Shown piece by piece: positions 1-9,205 of a stretch of 59,452 nucleotides of DNA; position 1 is the first letter of the stretch, and the number at the start of each line of letters is the position of its first letter. Made by a program: the position numbers and the translations under genes. Where the stretch lies: assembly GCA_029204225.1 (NCBI GenBank), contig CM055101.1:4301343-4360794 (forward strand), given 5' to 3'. The DNA comes from Diphasiastrum complanatum (Eukaryota > Streptophyta > Lycopodiopsida > Lycopodiales > Lycopodiaceae). The notes beneath the pieces were generated by a model, which searched no databases, was not told the origin of the DNA, and saw only the letters and a program-made list of their open reading frames with translations.

Positions 1-595
1 GATGTACGACTGCTCGAGATTCTCTCTAGCTCGCGCGTGGATTTGATATTGTACGGACATGCGATATCGGACTGGAGCACGGATGTAGGACTGATCGAAA
101 TTCTCTCTAGCTTGCACGCTTGGATCCGATATTGGTATGGATATGAAAAGTAGAGAGAATAAGAACTTTCAGAGGGATTTCAAAACAAGTGATCGATCAA
201 ACAACAGATATCAGTAATGTGAAAAGTATGAGTCTCAAAAACTCTGTGGCGTACTAGACACTGTCTGATGTGATTTGCAGTATCCCAGACAGAGAGATGA
301 GAGATTTCTTGGCACAACTCTTTGACAAATGGCACTTTTGACAATGACTAAAAAAGTATTGTAAAACTTTTTCACTCAACATATTTTCAATCTGTCTGGC
401 TTTTCGATGCCTCCGAGACTGTGTCTTTGTTCCCCACTAATAACTATGAGCTCAAAAACTTGCAAAATATACCAATAAGGATTTCTTCCAACTGTCTTGT
501 CTCTCCAAGCTTTCACCCCTGTGAAGGACTTTTTCACTTCATTGTGGAGCCTGTGACAAGCTGTATCCACTGATCAGGCACACAGGACTATCGTA
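1..595 (-). mobile_element. Leader of a Ty1/copia-type LTR element, cut by the window edge
   Basis: This stretch follows the primer-binding site of the LTR at 608-857 when read on the minus strand, so it should be the 5' leader and gag start of that element, running off the left edge. A 64-codon open frame lies at 376-570 but I do not recognise its product. Positions 1-150 contain an imperfect direct repeat of about 80 bases (both units carry 'gaaattctctctagctt' or close variants). The copia assignment is inferred from the LTR size and PBS only. Confidence 0.4.
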
Positions 596-607
596 GCTTT
601 GATACCA
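596..607 (-). other. Primer-binding site (tRNA-iMet type)
   Basis: On the minus strand the sequence directly after the LTR reads TGGTATCAAAGC, one base from the TGGTATCAGAGC used by plant retrotransposons primed by initiator tRNA-Met. It sets the orientation of the element as minus. Confidence 0.6.
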
Positions 608-857
608 TGACAAATAATCAGATATGCAACATCAAGCATTCACCATAAGCAATCACCAAGTAAGGAGGCGGAAGAAGAACATGCAATATCACTCTATCAC
701 TCTAAATTATACTGGATGTAAAATGTACTAATAAACCTGAACCTTGATAGAGAGAGAAAACCTAGGAGTAGACTACTAGACTAGCCTACGGCTATTACAA
801 CTTGTAATAGCTGTCAATAATAAAGTACATCGTGAACAGTAACTAAGAAGTGTAACA
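608..857 (-). repeat. 5' LTR, about 250 bp
   Basis: Read on the minus strand it begins TGTTACACTT and ends TTGTCA, so it has the TG...CA ends of an LTR, and it is followed immediately by a primer-binding site. The length of about 250 bp is typical of plant copia LTRs. The second LTR lies outside the window. Confidence 0.55.
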
Positions 858-889
858 ATGGAGTTTATCATTGATTTCTAATAAACTGT

Positions 890-1930
890 GAAACTGTTGA
901 GTCCATGCTTTAGATCGATTTTCATAGTTTTGGTCCATATTGAACATAATTTGAAAATTCTAGTTGTGTAAGTTTTGAAAGTACCATGCATATTTTGGAT
1001 TGTTCAAATTCGTTGGTTTATTGATCAAATAGAAATTGCTTATAAAGTGAATGACCTTACTTTAGTTGATATCAGTCAATTTATAAGGTCACTGAACCTT
1101 TCACTTTCGGTTGAAGATTTCGAATCTGTCAGCAAAATAGAGCAGTTTCTTGTTTGAGTGATTGATAAAGACCAAGAATAATGCAAATTTGTAGAATGGT
1201 TTTTTGCCTATCTACTTGGGAATTTGCCAGTAATTCAGTGCAACACTTAATGAATGACCAATCAAAACTGCCTGATTGATTAGTAGTTAAATGTACTACT
1301 GATTCCAAATTGGTCCTTTTTCTAGCCGAATTTGGGGCTTTTTGCCTGAACCATATTTGGGGTGGGAGGAAACGGATAAAGCCTAGGGTGTAGATGATTG
1401 TTGACCAAGTGATCTAATTATTTTAATTTACTTTCAATTTACGAAGTATAAGTGATAGCAAGTGAGAATACATTTGGGAATTTAGCTTTGGCAGAAAGTT
1501 AATCCATTTATGGAACCATCTCTATTTTATTTCGATCTAATCCTAGAAATTTTCAAGTGAGAGTAGATGGAACGTGTTCCATACAGGAATCTAGTAATTT
1601 GGATTCTTTTTGGTGGCATTATAGAGTGTTTCTTGATAATGATTGAGACAACCAAGAGAACTTTTAATCTGTAAAAGTCTTAAGTTTTGTTTTATCGATT
1701 TTGAAATAGATATTGGATATCTATGACAGTATTGTTTTCAATTACGTTGAGATTCTAATGTTCCTTTTGGTTCAGTGAAATTTATACTTGTGGATTTTTG
1801 ACAGTACTTGAACCATACTTTTCGTCCATGTCTGGGTCAAAGCGGAGTGGTATTCTTAGATGATGTGTTCATCTACAGAGGAACGCTTAAGGAGCATGAG
1901 GGAATTCAATGGCTAGAAGTATTTCCTGAA
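890..1930 (+). mobile_element. Decayed Ty3/gypsy fragment C (leader/gag edge and RT)
   Basis: Positions 890-1390 are clearly related to 16045-16500 and, inverted, to 5930-6120: all carry the same leader motif ('gattttca.a.ttttggtccatattgaac') and following text. Around 1805-1910 a frame encodes a reverse transcriptase remnant with a VVFLDD-like core (LDD at 1856-1864) followed by an IYRGTLKEH-like stretch. No long frame survives. The pieces are collinear with the other two gypsy remnants, so I read them as one internally deleted copy. Confidence 0.6.
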
Positions 1931-2984
1931 ATTGGTTGTGTGTACTGTTTTCAGCCTAAATCTTCAGTTAATTAGGAGACAATTAAATCTATCGAGATAA
2001 TATGGTTGCTAATTTCTGGCATGTGATGCAAGGAATAGAGCACTTAACTCAAGAGAGTATCTATCAGAACCGAGTTAAAGTCATTTTTATCTTGATGGAT
2101 CTCATGAGAGATTTTGGTAGGATGAATTGTTACATTTTATTTTCTTATGAATCTAAGTGTATTTGTACCAAGAAGCATTTATGACAAGTCTACAAGAAAA
2201 TTGGTTGTGAATTTGGTCCTATATCTAGGTATAGGATAGCCAAATAGCCTTTTTCACTTTTTGGGAAACATATGTAGAAGCATAGAATTCTTGGAGGGAA
2301 AGCTGGTGGTATGGGACATCAGTGATTCCAAAGGAGATTTCTTATGCGAGAATAATATGTAGACCGATGGTTAGTGATTACTGTAATGGTTAGTGATTAC
2401 TAACAGAGTAATCCATTAGTTATTTTTTGTTCAGAGTATTTTGGGAAATTATGAGATATAGATCCAAATCCCAAATGGTATCTCATTAATTACAAAATCT
2501 GGAAGCCCTTAAATCTATTTCTCTTTTATTTTAAACCTCTTCTTTTTAGAAAATTTCTTGAATACAAGACTATTGTAGAACGATGTTTTGAAGGACTGAT
2601 TATAGTTATATGAAATTATACTTCCATATAGGCTTTGTGAATATTGCTCAGAATCTGTTGATGTTTTCAATTGATTCAGTGGAGTTTAGACTTCCTAGAC
2701 CCAAATGATTATATCTACTTAATAGTTGATTATTGAGATGCAATATTTCTATCACTCGAGATAGGATATTTTATGGTTTTGGAGAAAGTTCGGTTTGTAA
2801 TAGTATTGGATACTCATTACTGACTTTTTTCTAATCTTTGATATCTTATACGTTGTCTCCTGAGAACTTTTTAATGGAAATTATGGCATTTCTTTTAAAA
2901 GGGGGAGAAGAAAAAGTAAGAATAAGCAAAGAGATAAGAAAAAAGAAAATGACATAAAAAGTATCAGTGGAAAATAATAACGAT
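1931..2984. other. Non-coding stretch, nothing identified
   Basis: AT-rich sequence with only short frames and no protein similarity that I recognise. It probably belongs to the flanking gypsy debris but shows no diagnostic motif. Confidence 0.4.
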
Positions 2985-2989
2985 CGCCA

Positions 2990-3462
2990 AGTAAAGATAT
3001 TCTCAAATCATGTTACATGCAACCAAAAGGACACATGTGGAGCAAAACCACCCAACCAATAGGAAATGGCTAGTCAAAGCCCTAACCACTTCACCCCCAA
3101 GCCAAGGTGACTGATTGCAAGAGAGGAGAGGATCCTGGCCTCTGACATTAGAAAATACAATGAGGAGATGGGCGAGTTCCACCAAGTTAATATAATCTCC
3201 AAAAGCAAGAGAATATTCTCTCTAGGATCCCTCCATTCCTATCAGAAGCATTTGACATCCTATTCTTGCACAAAAGCCACCAATCACTATGCAAAAGCTC
3301 CATAGGTCCAATTAGAGTACCTGGGCCCTCATAAGATTATTAATTACATTATCGGCCAAGCCCAGAATGGCATGGCATAACTAACAACCTTACACACTGG
3401 AGCACCGACTATCCATGTCAAGAATTTTTTTAGAATCCCACATACTGGACATCGACATTACA
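2990..3462 (-). repeat. 3' LTR of gypsy remnant A
   Basis: The upper boundary is a polypurine tract (minus AAGGGAGGAATAA) followed by TGTAATGTCG. The body shares blocks such as 'gcaaaaccacccaacca' and the terminal 'cactggagcaccgactatc'-like text with the LTRs at 32463-33023 and 34561-35050 and, inverted, with 15220-15640. The lower end near 2990 is approximate because it has diverged from the other copies. Confidence 0.55.
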
Positions 3463-3478
3463 TTATTCCTCCCTTGAA

Positions 3479-3500
3479 CTACTTATGTTCTCATAAGTAG
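3479..3500. other. Perfect hairpin beside the polypurine tract
   Basis: CTACTTATG-TTCT-CATAAGTAG forms a 9-bp stem with a 4-base loop, right next to the polypurine tract of gypsy remnant A. A counterpart with different stem sequence sits at 33042-33059 in the non-autonomous element. Confidence 0.7.
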
Positions 3501-3780
3501 AAACTAGGGAAGTTCTTTTTTATGCTTTCAACCCTTTTCCACGAATCATCATCCTCAGTCCGCCCTTCCACCTAATCAAGCACTCAAAGATAGAACGATT
3601 TCTCAATTGTTCATCTCTAGTTATGAGTACTCTTTCAGGTTCCAAAGGTACACTAAGCGATAAATCCTCCAAATGGATAAGATCTCATCTGAACCAACTA
3701 AATCACCTTCATGTAAACTTAACTTCAACCGGCTTACATGAAACATTGGGTGAGTAGTCGACTTATCCTAAAGATCAAGT

Positions 3781-4560
3781 TCATAAGCCAAAGGACCTTA
3801 TAATCCGAAATGGTCCACAATATCTGGTAGACAACTTATAATGCTTTTTCGTATGCATATTCTTAGAATCTTTTGGAATTCTAAAATATATCCACTCATC
3901 AACTTTAAAATCTTTGCGAGGCCTCTTAAGATCAGCATAGTGCTTAGCTCTATCCTGAGCATTACGGATACTATCACGTGCTACTTGCAACATTTCTTGC
4001 ATATCATGCAGGAAATCCGCAACTTCATGGATCTTAACAAACTTTGTCTCCATGTTTAACGGAGATCTAGGCTGAAAATCGTACATCAGCATAAACGGAC
4101 TATAATATGTAGCAAAATGTAGCATAAACGGACTACAATATGTAGCAAAATGTTTTATACTTTTGTAAGCGAACTCAATTAAGGGAATGTAATCCTCCCA
4201 CTAAGACTGCCTATGAGACACATAAGTCCTCAACACATCCTCCATAGTCTAATTAGTCCTTTCCGTTTGGCCATCGGATTCAGGATTATCAATAGAACTA
4301 GAACTAAGTAAGGTTTCTAGCATATGGAATACACCTGACCAAAAATAACCTGTAAACTTAGGATCTCTGTTACTAACAATATCACTTGGCAATCCATAAA
4401 GCCTAAATAAACTTTTCACAAAGATCTGGGCTAAATCAGAAGCCTTTGCAGTTGACTTTATTGGTATAAATGTAGCTGATTGAGTTAACTAGCACAAACT
4501 TTTCCATTCCAAAATAGCAAACCACCTCGAATGGAAAACTGTTCCATTATCTTCTTATCT
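3781..4560 (-). pseudogene. Gypsy integrase core and C-terminus, broken
   Basis: Minus-strand frames encode the integrase core ('RDPKFTGYFW', then 'SSSIDNPESDGQTERTN' around 4380-4200) and the C-terminal part (4125-3781) with 'DRAKHYADLKRPRKDFKVDEW' split over frames and 'STRYCGPFRI'. Internal stops separate the halves. A 29-bp unit ('gcataaacggacta.aatatgtagcaaaatgt') is duplicated in tandem at about 4089-4152 within the coding part, which disrupts the frame. Confidence 0.75.
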
Positions 4561-4777
4561 TTCTTAGAAACCTGAGATCCCTGTGAGTTAATCTCTATTC
4601 CATTCTCATTTTTCCCAGTCTAAACTATATCCAAATGCGACGAAAATGAGAATCTGATTCACACTTTCCTCTCAATGAAAGATATAGATCAGTGAAAATT
4701 TGGGTGAATGAAAGTTCATTTAATTCACCTATTCAACTAAGAGCGTCTCCAACTTGGTTAGAGATGCCCTTGACATA

Positions 4778-5326
4778 TTAGATCTCATGATCAAATTTTT
4801 GCATAAGCTCAGCCCATCGAGCTTTGTGACCCCTCAGATCGTTTTGATTGCGAAAGTACTTTAGAGGCTGGTGATCTATATACACTATAAAATGACTACC
4901 ATAAAGGTAATGCCTCCAGGTTTTAAGTGCATGTATCACAACAAATAACTCCTTCTCCTGGATTGTATAATGCAACCGAGGTCCGGTAAGTTTTGTGCTT
5001 TCAAACACTATCGGCCTATCATTTTGTAAAAAAATCTCTCCTATAGCCGAATCACTTGCGTCAATTTGTACAACGTAAGGTAAATCTGGATCCACGATTT
5101 GTAAAACAAGAGCTGAAGCAACCATATATTTGAGTTTCTCAAAACATTGATTCAGTTCTTCATTCCATTCAATAGGCGGACTAGGTTGACCTCTCTTCTT
5201 TTTCTTATTAACTCTGCCTTTAGTTAGATTATTTAGAGGCGCTGCTGCCTTTGCATAATCTTCAATTGACTTATGAAAGAAAAAAATAAAACCGAGAAGA
5301 GACTTAACTTTTCTAACTGTCTTCAA
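4778..5326 (-). pseudogene. Gypsy RNase H domain (RT_RNaseH)
   Basis: A 182-codon open frame encodes the RT connection and RNase H of a Ty3/gypsy polyprotein: 'FHKSIEDYAKAAAPLNNLTK', 'VVQIDASDSAIG', 'GPRLHYTIQEKELFVVIHAL' and 'RGHKARWAELMQKFD'. The first catalytic Asp is in DASDSAIG. It continues the RT of 5386-5847 after a frame break. Confidence 0.88.
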
Positions 5327-5385
5327 TATCGACCACTCAAGCAGTCTTGACCTTACTCTCGTCTATCAACCCATTTGGGGCGATC

Positions 5386-5847
5386 TTATGACTGGTACAC
5401 TAACTCATGATTAAAGAATTCACATTTAGATTCTTTCGCATAGAATTTTTCTCTTTTGAACATTCTCAGGATAGTCTTAAGATGATTCAAATGCTCCTTA
5501 AGAGTTCTACAGTAGATAAGAATATCATCTAAAAATACAACTATGCATTGACCCAAATATGGAAGAAAAATATAGTTTGTCATTTGTTGAAATGTCGCAG
5601 GTGCATTCGTTAACCCAAAGGGAAGCACAAAGAACTCATAATGATCGAATCTCGTCCGAAAACCTGTCTTTTGCACATCATTCAGATGAATCCTAATCTG
5701 ATGATATCTGGTTCTTAGATCTATTTTTGTAAAGTATTTATCTCCATCTAATCGATCTACCATATCATTTATTCGGGGTAATGGATATTTGTTCTTAATA
5801 GTTACTTTATTCAACCCCTTGTAATCCACACATTCAAAAGCCTCCAT
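5386..5847 (-). pseudogene. Gypsy reverse transcriptase core
   Basis: A 153-codon frame encodes the fingers and palm of a Ty3/gypsy RT: 'VDYKGLNKVTIKNKYPLPRI', 'FTKIDLRTRYHQIRI', 'FVLPFGLTNAPATFQQMTN' and the catalytic 'VVFLDDILIY'. The second Asp of the YxDD-type motif is kept. The frame is interrupted at both ends, so this is a fragment of a dead polyprotein. Confidence 0.9.
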
Positions 5848-6558
5848 CTTTCTTCCCTTTCAAAAGAATAGGAGCACTCCATGGTGACTTACTTGGCTGA
5901 ATGTGACCCATCTTAAGATAATTTTCGACCCTTATCCAACTGATTGCACTCAATAAGTCATTCACTTTTTCTAAGCTTTTTCCGTTTAATCAATATTAGA
6001 TTGATTTAGAACAATGTCGAACTTCTATTGATCAATCGAAAAAATTTACGAAACTGAAAAATTTTCGAAATCCGTTCATTATGGACCAAATTGTGAAAAT
6101 CGATAAAAGCATCGATCATTCTGTTTTACAAGTGCCATCCCATTGCAAACTGATTTCAAAATATTCAGCATGCATCAAACTTGACATGCACTAATTTTTT
6201 TCCGTAAATTGCCTAGTAATTGGGAAATTAGCTTTTTGACTAGATTTTTCGAAAATAGCATCCATGCATGAAATTACTCTGATCAATCTACTGTACCACC
6301 CCGTATGTACCATGCATCCAAACATGCATACAGGTTCATCCAGACATTTTCAACAATAGAAAAGTATTATACAGTTCCACATTGCCAAACTTGTGACGGC
6401 CATAACTTTTGTTACAGAACTCTGATGATGATCACTATAAAGCACTAAAAATAGGGAGAGGAGCTTAGCAACTTCAATGTTTATTATTAGCACTGTGGTT
6501 TGGTACATAGTTAAAAATCTCACAAAGTAAAAAAAATTTCAAATTATAATTTTCTTTG

Positions 6559-6665
6559 CAGCCTCCAAACATAGCACGTCGGCATGCTAGGCGAGACCGC
6601 CCGAAAACAAAAAATTTCTAGGCGGTCTCGCCTAGCACACCGATGTGCTATGTTTGGAGGTTGCG
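6559..6665. repeat. Long near-perfect inverted repeat (hairpin)
   Basis: Two arms of about 44 bases (6560-6603 and 6621-6664), with about three mismatches, flank a spacer of under 20 bases. Each arm contains 'cctccaaacatagcac' or its complement and a GC-rich end ('ggcgagaccgcc'). The spacer is A-rich. A third partial copy of 'tgctatgtttggaggttg' occurs at about 6758-6775. It may be a small foldback element or MITE. A transcript would fold into a strong stem, but there is no evidence of processing. Confidence 0.85.
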
Positions 6666-7170
6666 AATTCTTTTTCTCATTTCATATAGCACACAAGCGT
6701 GCTATCTTAAAGGCTGCAATTTTTTTTTTTTAGCTATTTTACTTAGAATGTCTGTTTGCTATGTTTGGAGGTTGAAGAAAATATTCTGAAATAATGTTTT
6801 TACTCAAAATTCGGCTCTCAAATGCGTCAAAATAGCTTTTCTATTTTATAATTTACTTTGCTAGCACATCGACATGCTAGTCGAATCAACTCCAAAGAGA
6901 AATTTATTTTTTCAAGAAGTTCTTCAAAAAAACTTCATTTTTTTTAACATTTGCAAGCTAGCACGTCGGAATGCTACCTTTTACAACTTAATTAACAGTT
7001 TTTTTTTTATAGAAGTAAACCTATATTTATAGAGTAACAAAGTTTTTTTGTGATGGACCTATTTTAAAATTTGATGGATAGTCAAATTTTTAAGTATGCA
7101 TCAAACCACAATTCTTGTTCTTAAAAAATCATGTAGTGACATAAAGAGTAGCACACCATGTGCTACCATT
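6571..7170. repeat. Cluster of six AGCAC...GTGCT-type short palindromes
   Basis: Interrupted palindromes of 16-20 bases with the pattern (C)TAGCAC-N4-7-(R)TGCTA recur at about 6572-6588, 6633-6650, 6687-6704, 6861-6880, 6959-6977 and 7149-7167. Their centres differ (gtcggc, accgat, acaagc, atcgac, gtcgga, accat) while the arms are kept. The sequence between them is AT-rich and unrelated. Confidence 0.7.
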
Positions 7171-8046
7171 TTGTTGGATCATGGGTAGAAGAAACTAGTA
7201 AAACTCGCAGAATGTCAATACCCTTGTTAACAATATCTTATAATATGAAATAAATATACAACAAATGATCTATAGAGAACCAAAAATAGATGCAAATTTG
7301 GAGGCAAAACATTCAATATGTTCTATCGATTCCCTACTAAAAGTAGATTATTAACTCGATATAAAGTTAAGAATGGATTCTTATAGCAAATTAGGGCCTG
7401 AATATGAGATCCTCAATAGACTACTCTCTTTTGGCTTGTTATAAGTCAATTATAATGGTCTCACAACATTATATCCATAAAATAAATAGGAGCGAGAAAC
7501 TACAAATTAATGATTAATTGTGAGAAACGAAGACTAAACCATATGAATGACATTTTTGATCGATTTCTAATAATAACAAAGTAAGCACAACTAAAAATCT
7601 ATGATATTATGCAGAATAAACTAAGCAACAATCCCTCTAACGTTCAAAGGTCGACCATGAAGAAGAACGGCCGTTGTGGACACCGAATAATACAATGCCT
7701 CAATGATTTGAACCCACCTCATAAACTAGTGATCACGAATCGAAAGCGAATAAAAAAATACTGATCACGAATCAATACTGCCTCAGAATTTGACCTCCAT
7801 TTTGTAGAACATACCATTGCCATTGGAAAGCCATGCATCACCTTTCAAAGCAAAACCATGGCATGCCACCATGAACAAACAAAAGGATCCCATAATGAAC
7901 ACATGATTCATTAAAGAAACCAATATGTGGCAGCATTGTAAAATGCTATTAACAAAAAAAAATACTATAAAACTTTAATAAAAAATAAAACCAAAAGACA
8001 AGCATATCAATATTTTTATCATTAAAAAGGACCCTTGCCTGCTGAC

Positions 8047-8049
<3 letters not shown>
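7171..8049. other. Intergenic, upstream of the BTB gene
   Basis: AT-rich sequence without a recognisable gene. It is the presumed promoter side of the BTB gene, but I see no promoter element I would assign with confidence. Confidence 0.4.

Positions 8050-8083
<34 letters not shown>
8050..8083. repeat. (GA)17 microsatellite
   Basis: An uninterrupted GA tract about 200 bp upstream of the BTB start. GA tracts are common in plant 5' UTRs and promoters and can bind BBR/BPC factors. Whether this one is transcribed is unknown. Confidence 0.9.
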
Positions 8084-8087
<4 letters not shown>

Positions 8088-8288
8088 TATGGCCACTCGC
8101 AGATGGCGTCTTCGTAGCATAACGATAATTGCCCTCCAAAATTGAAGAATTTTATACGCAAATCAGATGTGGATCTCCTGAAAAGCGCATTAGGTCCTGG
8201 ATCGGAACCCATTGCACACGATCCGCTGCAGGAGCAGAGGTATTGTTGGCAGTTAGCGGATGGGCATTGCGCAGATTCTTCTTCTTCC

Positions 8289-8840
8289 ATGGATCCAGAA
8301 CCCAATTGGCAGAAACTGCAGACGGAGCAGCCATGGCGTGAGGAGCGTGGAGGCCAAGATGACAGACTTGTGCTGAGCATCGGCGGACAGATGTTTGAGA
8401 CTTCCAGACAGACACTGTGTGTGGATGGGAATTCTATGCTGGCTGCATGGGTGTTGAGGCATCATTCGCATGGGAACGCGCCGCTTTGGATCGACAGGGA
8501 TGCGCAGAGATTCCAACATGTGCTTAATTATCTGCGAAACGGCACCATCTGGCTGCAGGATGTTGCATCTTTGAGAGCAGTTCAGGAGGAAGCTGCTTTC
8601 TATGGCCTGGCCGGCCTGCACGCCCTTTGTAAGGAGAAGATCCAGAATATTGAAGCCAAAGAAGAGGCAATTTGGAGAAGAAGGCTCAACGGTCTGAAGG
8701 AGGCGCTAAAACAAGTACTGGGAAATATGGAGAAGAACAGTACTTCCGGCCCTAGGGAGAAAGGTGATGTGGTTGCTTATATTTTGAGAGGGAGCAGGGA
8801 AAATGAGGATCCAGTATTCCATCTGGATGCTGATTTTTAG
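8289..8840 (+). CDS. BTB/POZ (T1/KCTD-type) domain protein, single exon
   Basis: The open frame encodes 183 residues from the ATG at 8289. A potassium-channel tetramerisation-type BTB fold spans about residues 23-120: it opens with 'DRLVLSIGGQMFETSRQTL', continues through 'LWIDRDAQRFQHVLNYLRNG' and closes with 'EEAAFYGLAGLHALCKEKI'. A charged helical tail follows (residues about 120-160, 'EEAIWRRRLNGLKEALKQVL'). In this family the BTB domain makes homo-oligomers and often recruits targets to CUL3 ubiquitin ligases; that role is inferred here. The same frame stays open upstream to 8142, but its first codon there is TTG and no in-frame ATG precedes 8289. An out-of-frame ATG at 8083 opens a 16-codon uORF that ends near 8133. 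The GC content is higher than the surroundings, which supports a real gene. Confidence 0.75.
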   Translation: MDPEPNWQKLQTEQPWREERGGQDDRLVLSIGGQMFETSRQTLCVDGNSMLAAWVLRHHSHGNAPLWIDRDAQRFQHVLNYLRNGTIWLQDVASLRAVQEEAAFYGLAGLHALCKEKIQNIEAKEEAIWRRRLNGLKEALKQVLGNMEKNSTSGPREKGDVVAYILRGSRENEDPVFHLDADF

Positions 8841-8849
8841 ATCCAGTGT

Positions 8850-9205
8850 TAAGATGTCACTTCTGATGTTTTTACATACACCCAAATTAGTTATCCGCAT
8901 CTGTCATAGAAATCTGGTTGATCTTACAAATTTGTGATGTTCCTACATGCACCCAAATTAGATATCCGATTCTATGTCTGTCATAGAAATCTGGTTGATC
9001 ATACAATTTTCTAGCAGTTTTAGATGTCACTTGTGATGTTTCTAATGCACCCATTTTATAATCTGATTCTACATTTATCAAAGAAATCTGATTTATCATA
9101 GAACTTTTGGCAGTTTCAGATGTCACTTCTGATGTTTCTTATGCACCCACATTAGATATCTGATTTTACATCCATCATAGAAATCTGGCTATCATCAGAA
9201 ATTAT
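8850..9205. repeat. Four tandem ~90-bp repeats downstream of the BTB gene
   Basis: About four imperfect units follow the stop codon. Each contains 'gatgtcactt.tgatgttt', 'tgcaccca.attagatatc' and 'catagaaatctggttgatca' or close variants. They begin within about 30 bases of the TAG and so probably lie in the 3' UTR or just past it. Confidence 0.8.

Larger units (their letters stand above)
2985..6560 (-). mobile_element. Ty3/gypsy LTR retrotransposon remnant A
   Basis: On the minus strand the pieces run in the order of a gypsy element: leader (about 6560-5930), reverse transcriptase (5847-5386), RNase H (5326-4778), integrase (about 4560-3781), polypurine tract and 3' LTR (3462 down to about 2990). 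RT shows the VVFLDDILIY core. RNase H shows the usual 'DASDSAIG', 'KELFVVIHALKTWRHYLYG' and 'DHQPLKYF' blocks. Integrase shows 'RDPKFTGYFW' and 'ESDGQTERTN'. Gag and protease are missing or unreadable, and stops and frame breaks separate the domains, so it cannot be autonomous. Confidence 0.85.

Noticed and set aside
6559-6665. Calling the hairpin a microRNA gene
   Set aside because: Arms are nearly perfect and rich in repeats, there is no evidence of expression, and MITE origin is equally likely.
8142-8288. N-terminal extension of the BTB protein
   Set aside because: The frame is open but has only a TTG at its start and no ATG; the first in-frame ATG is 8289.
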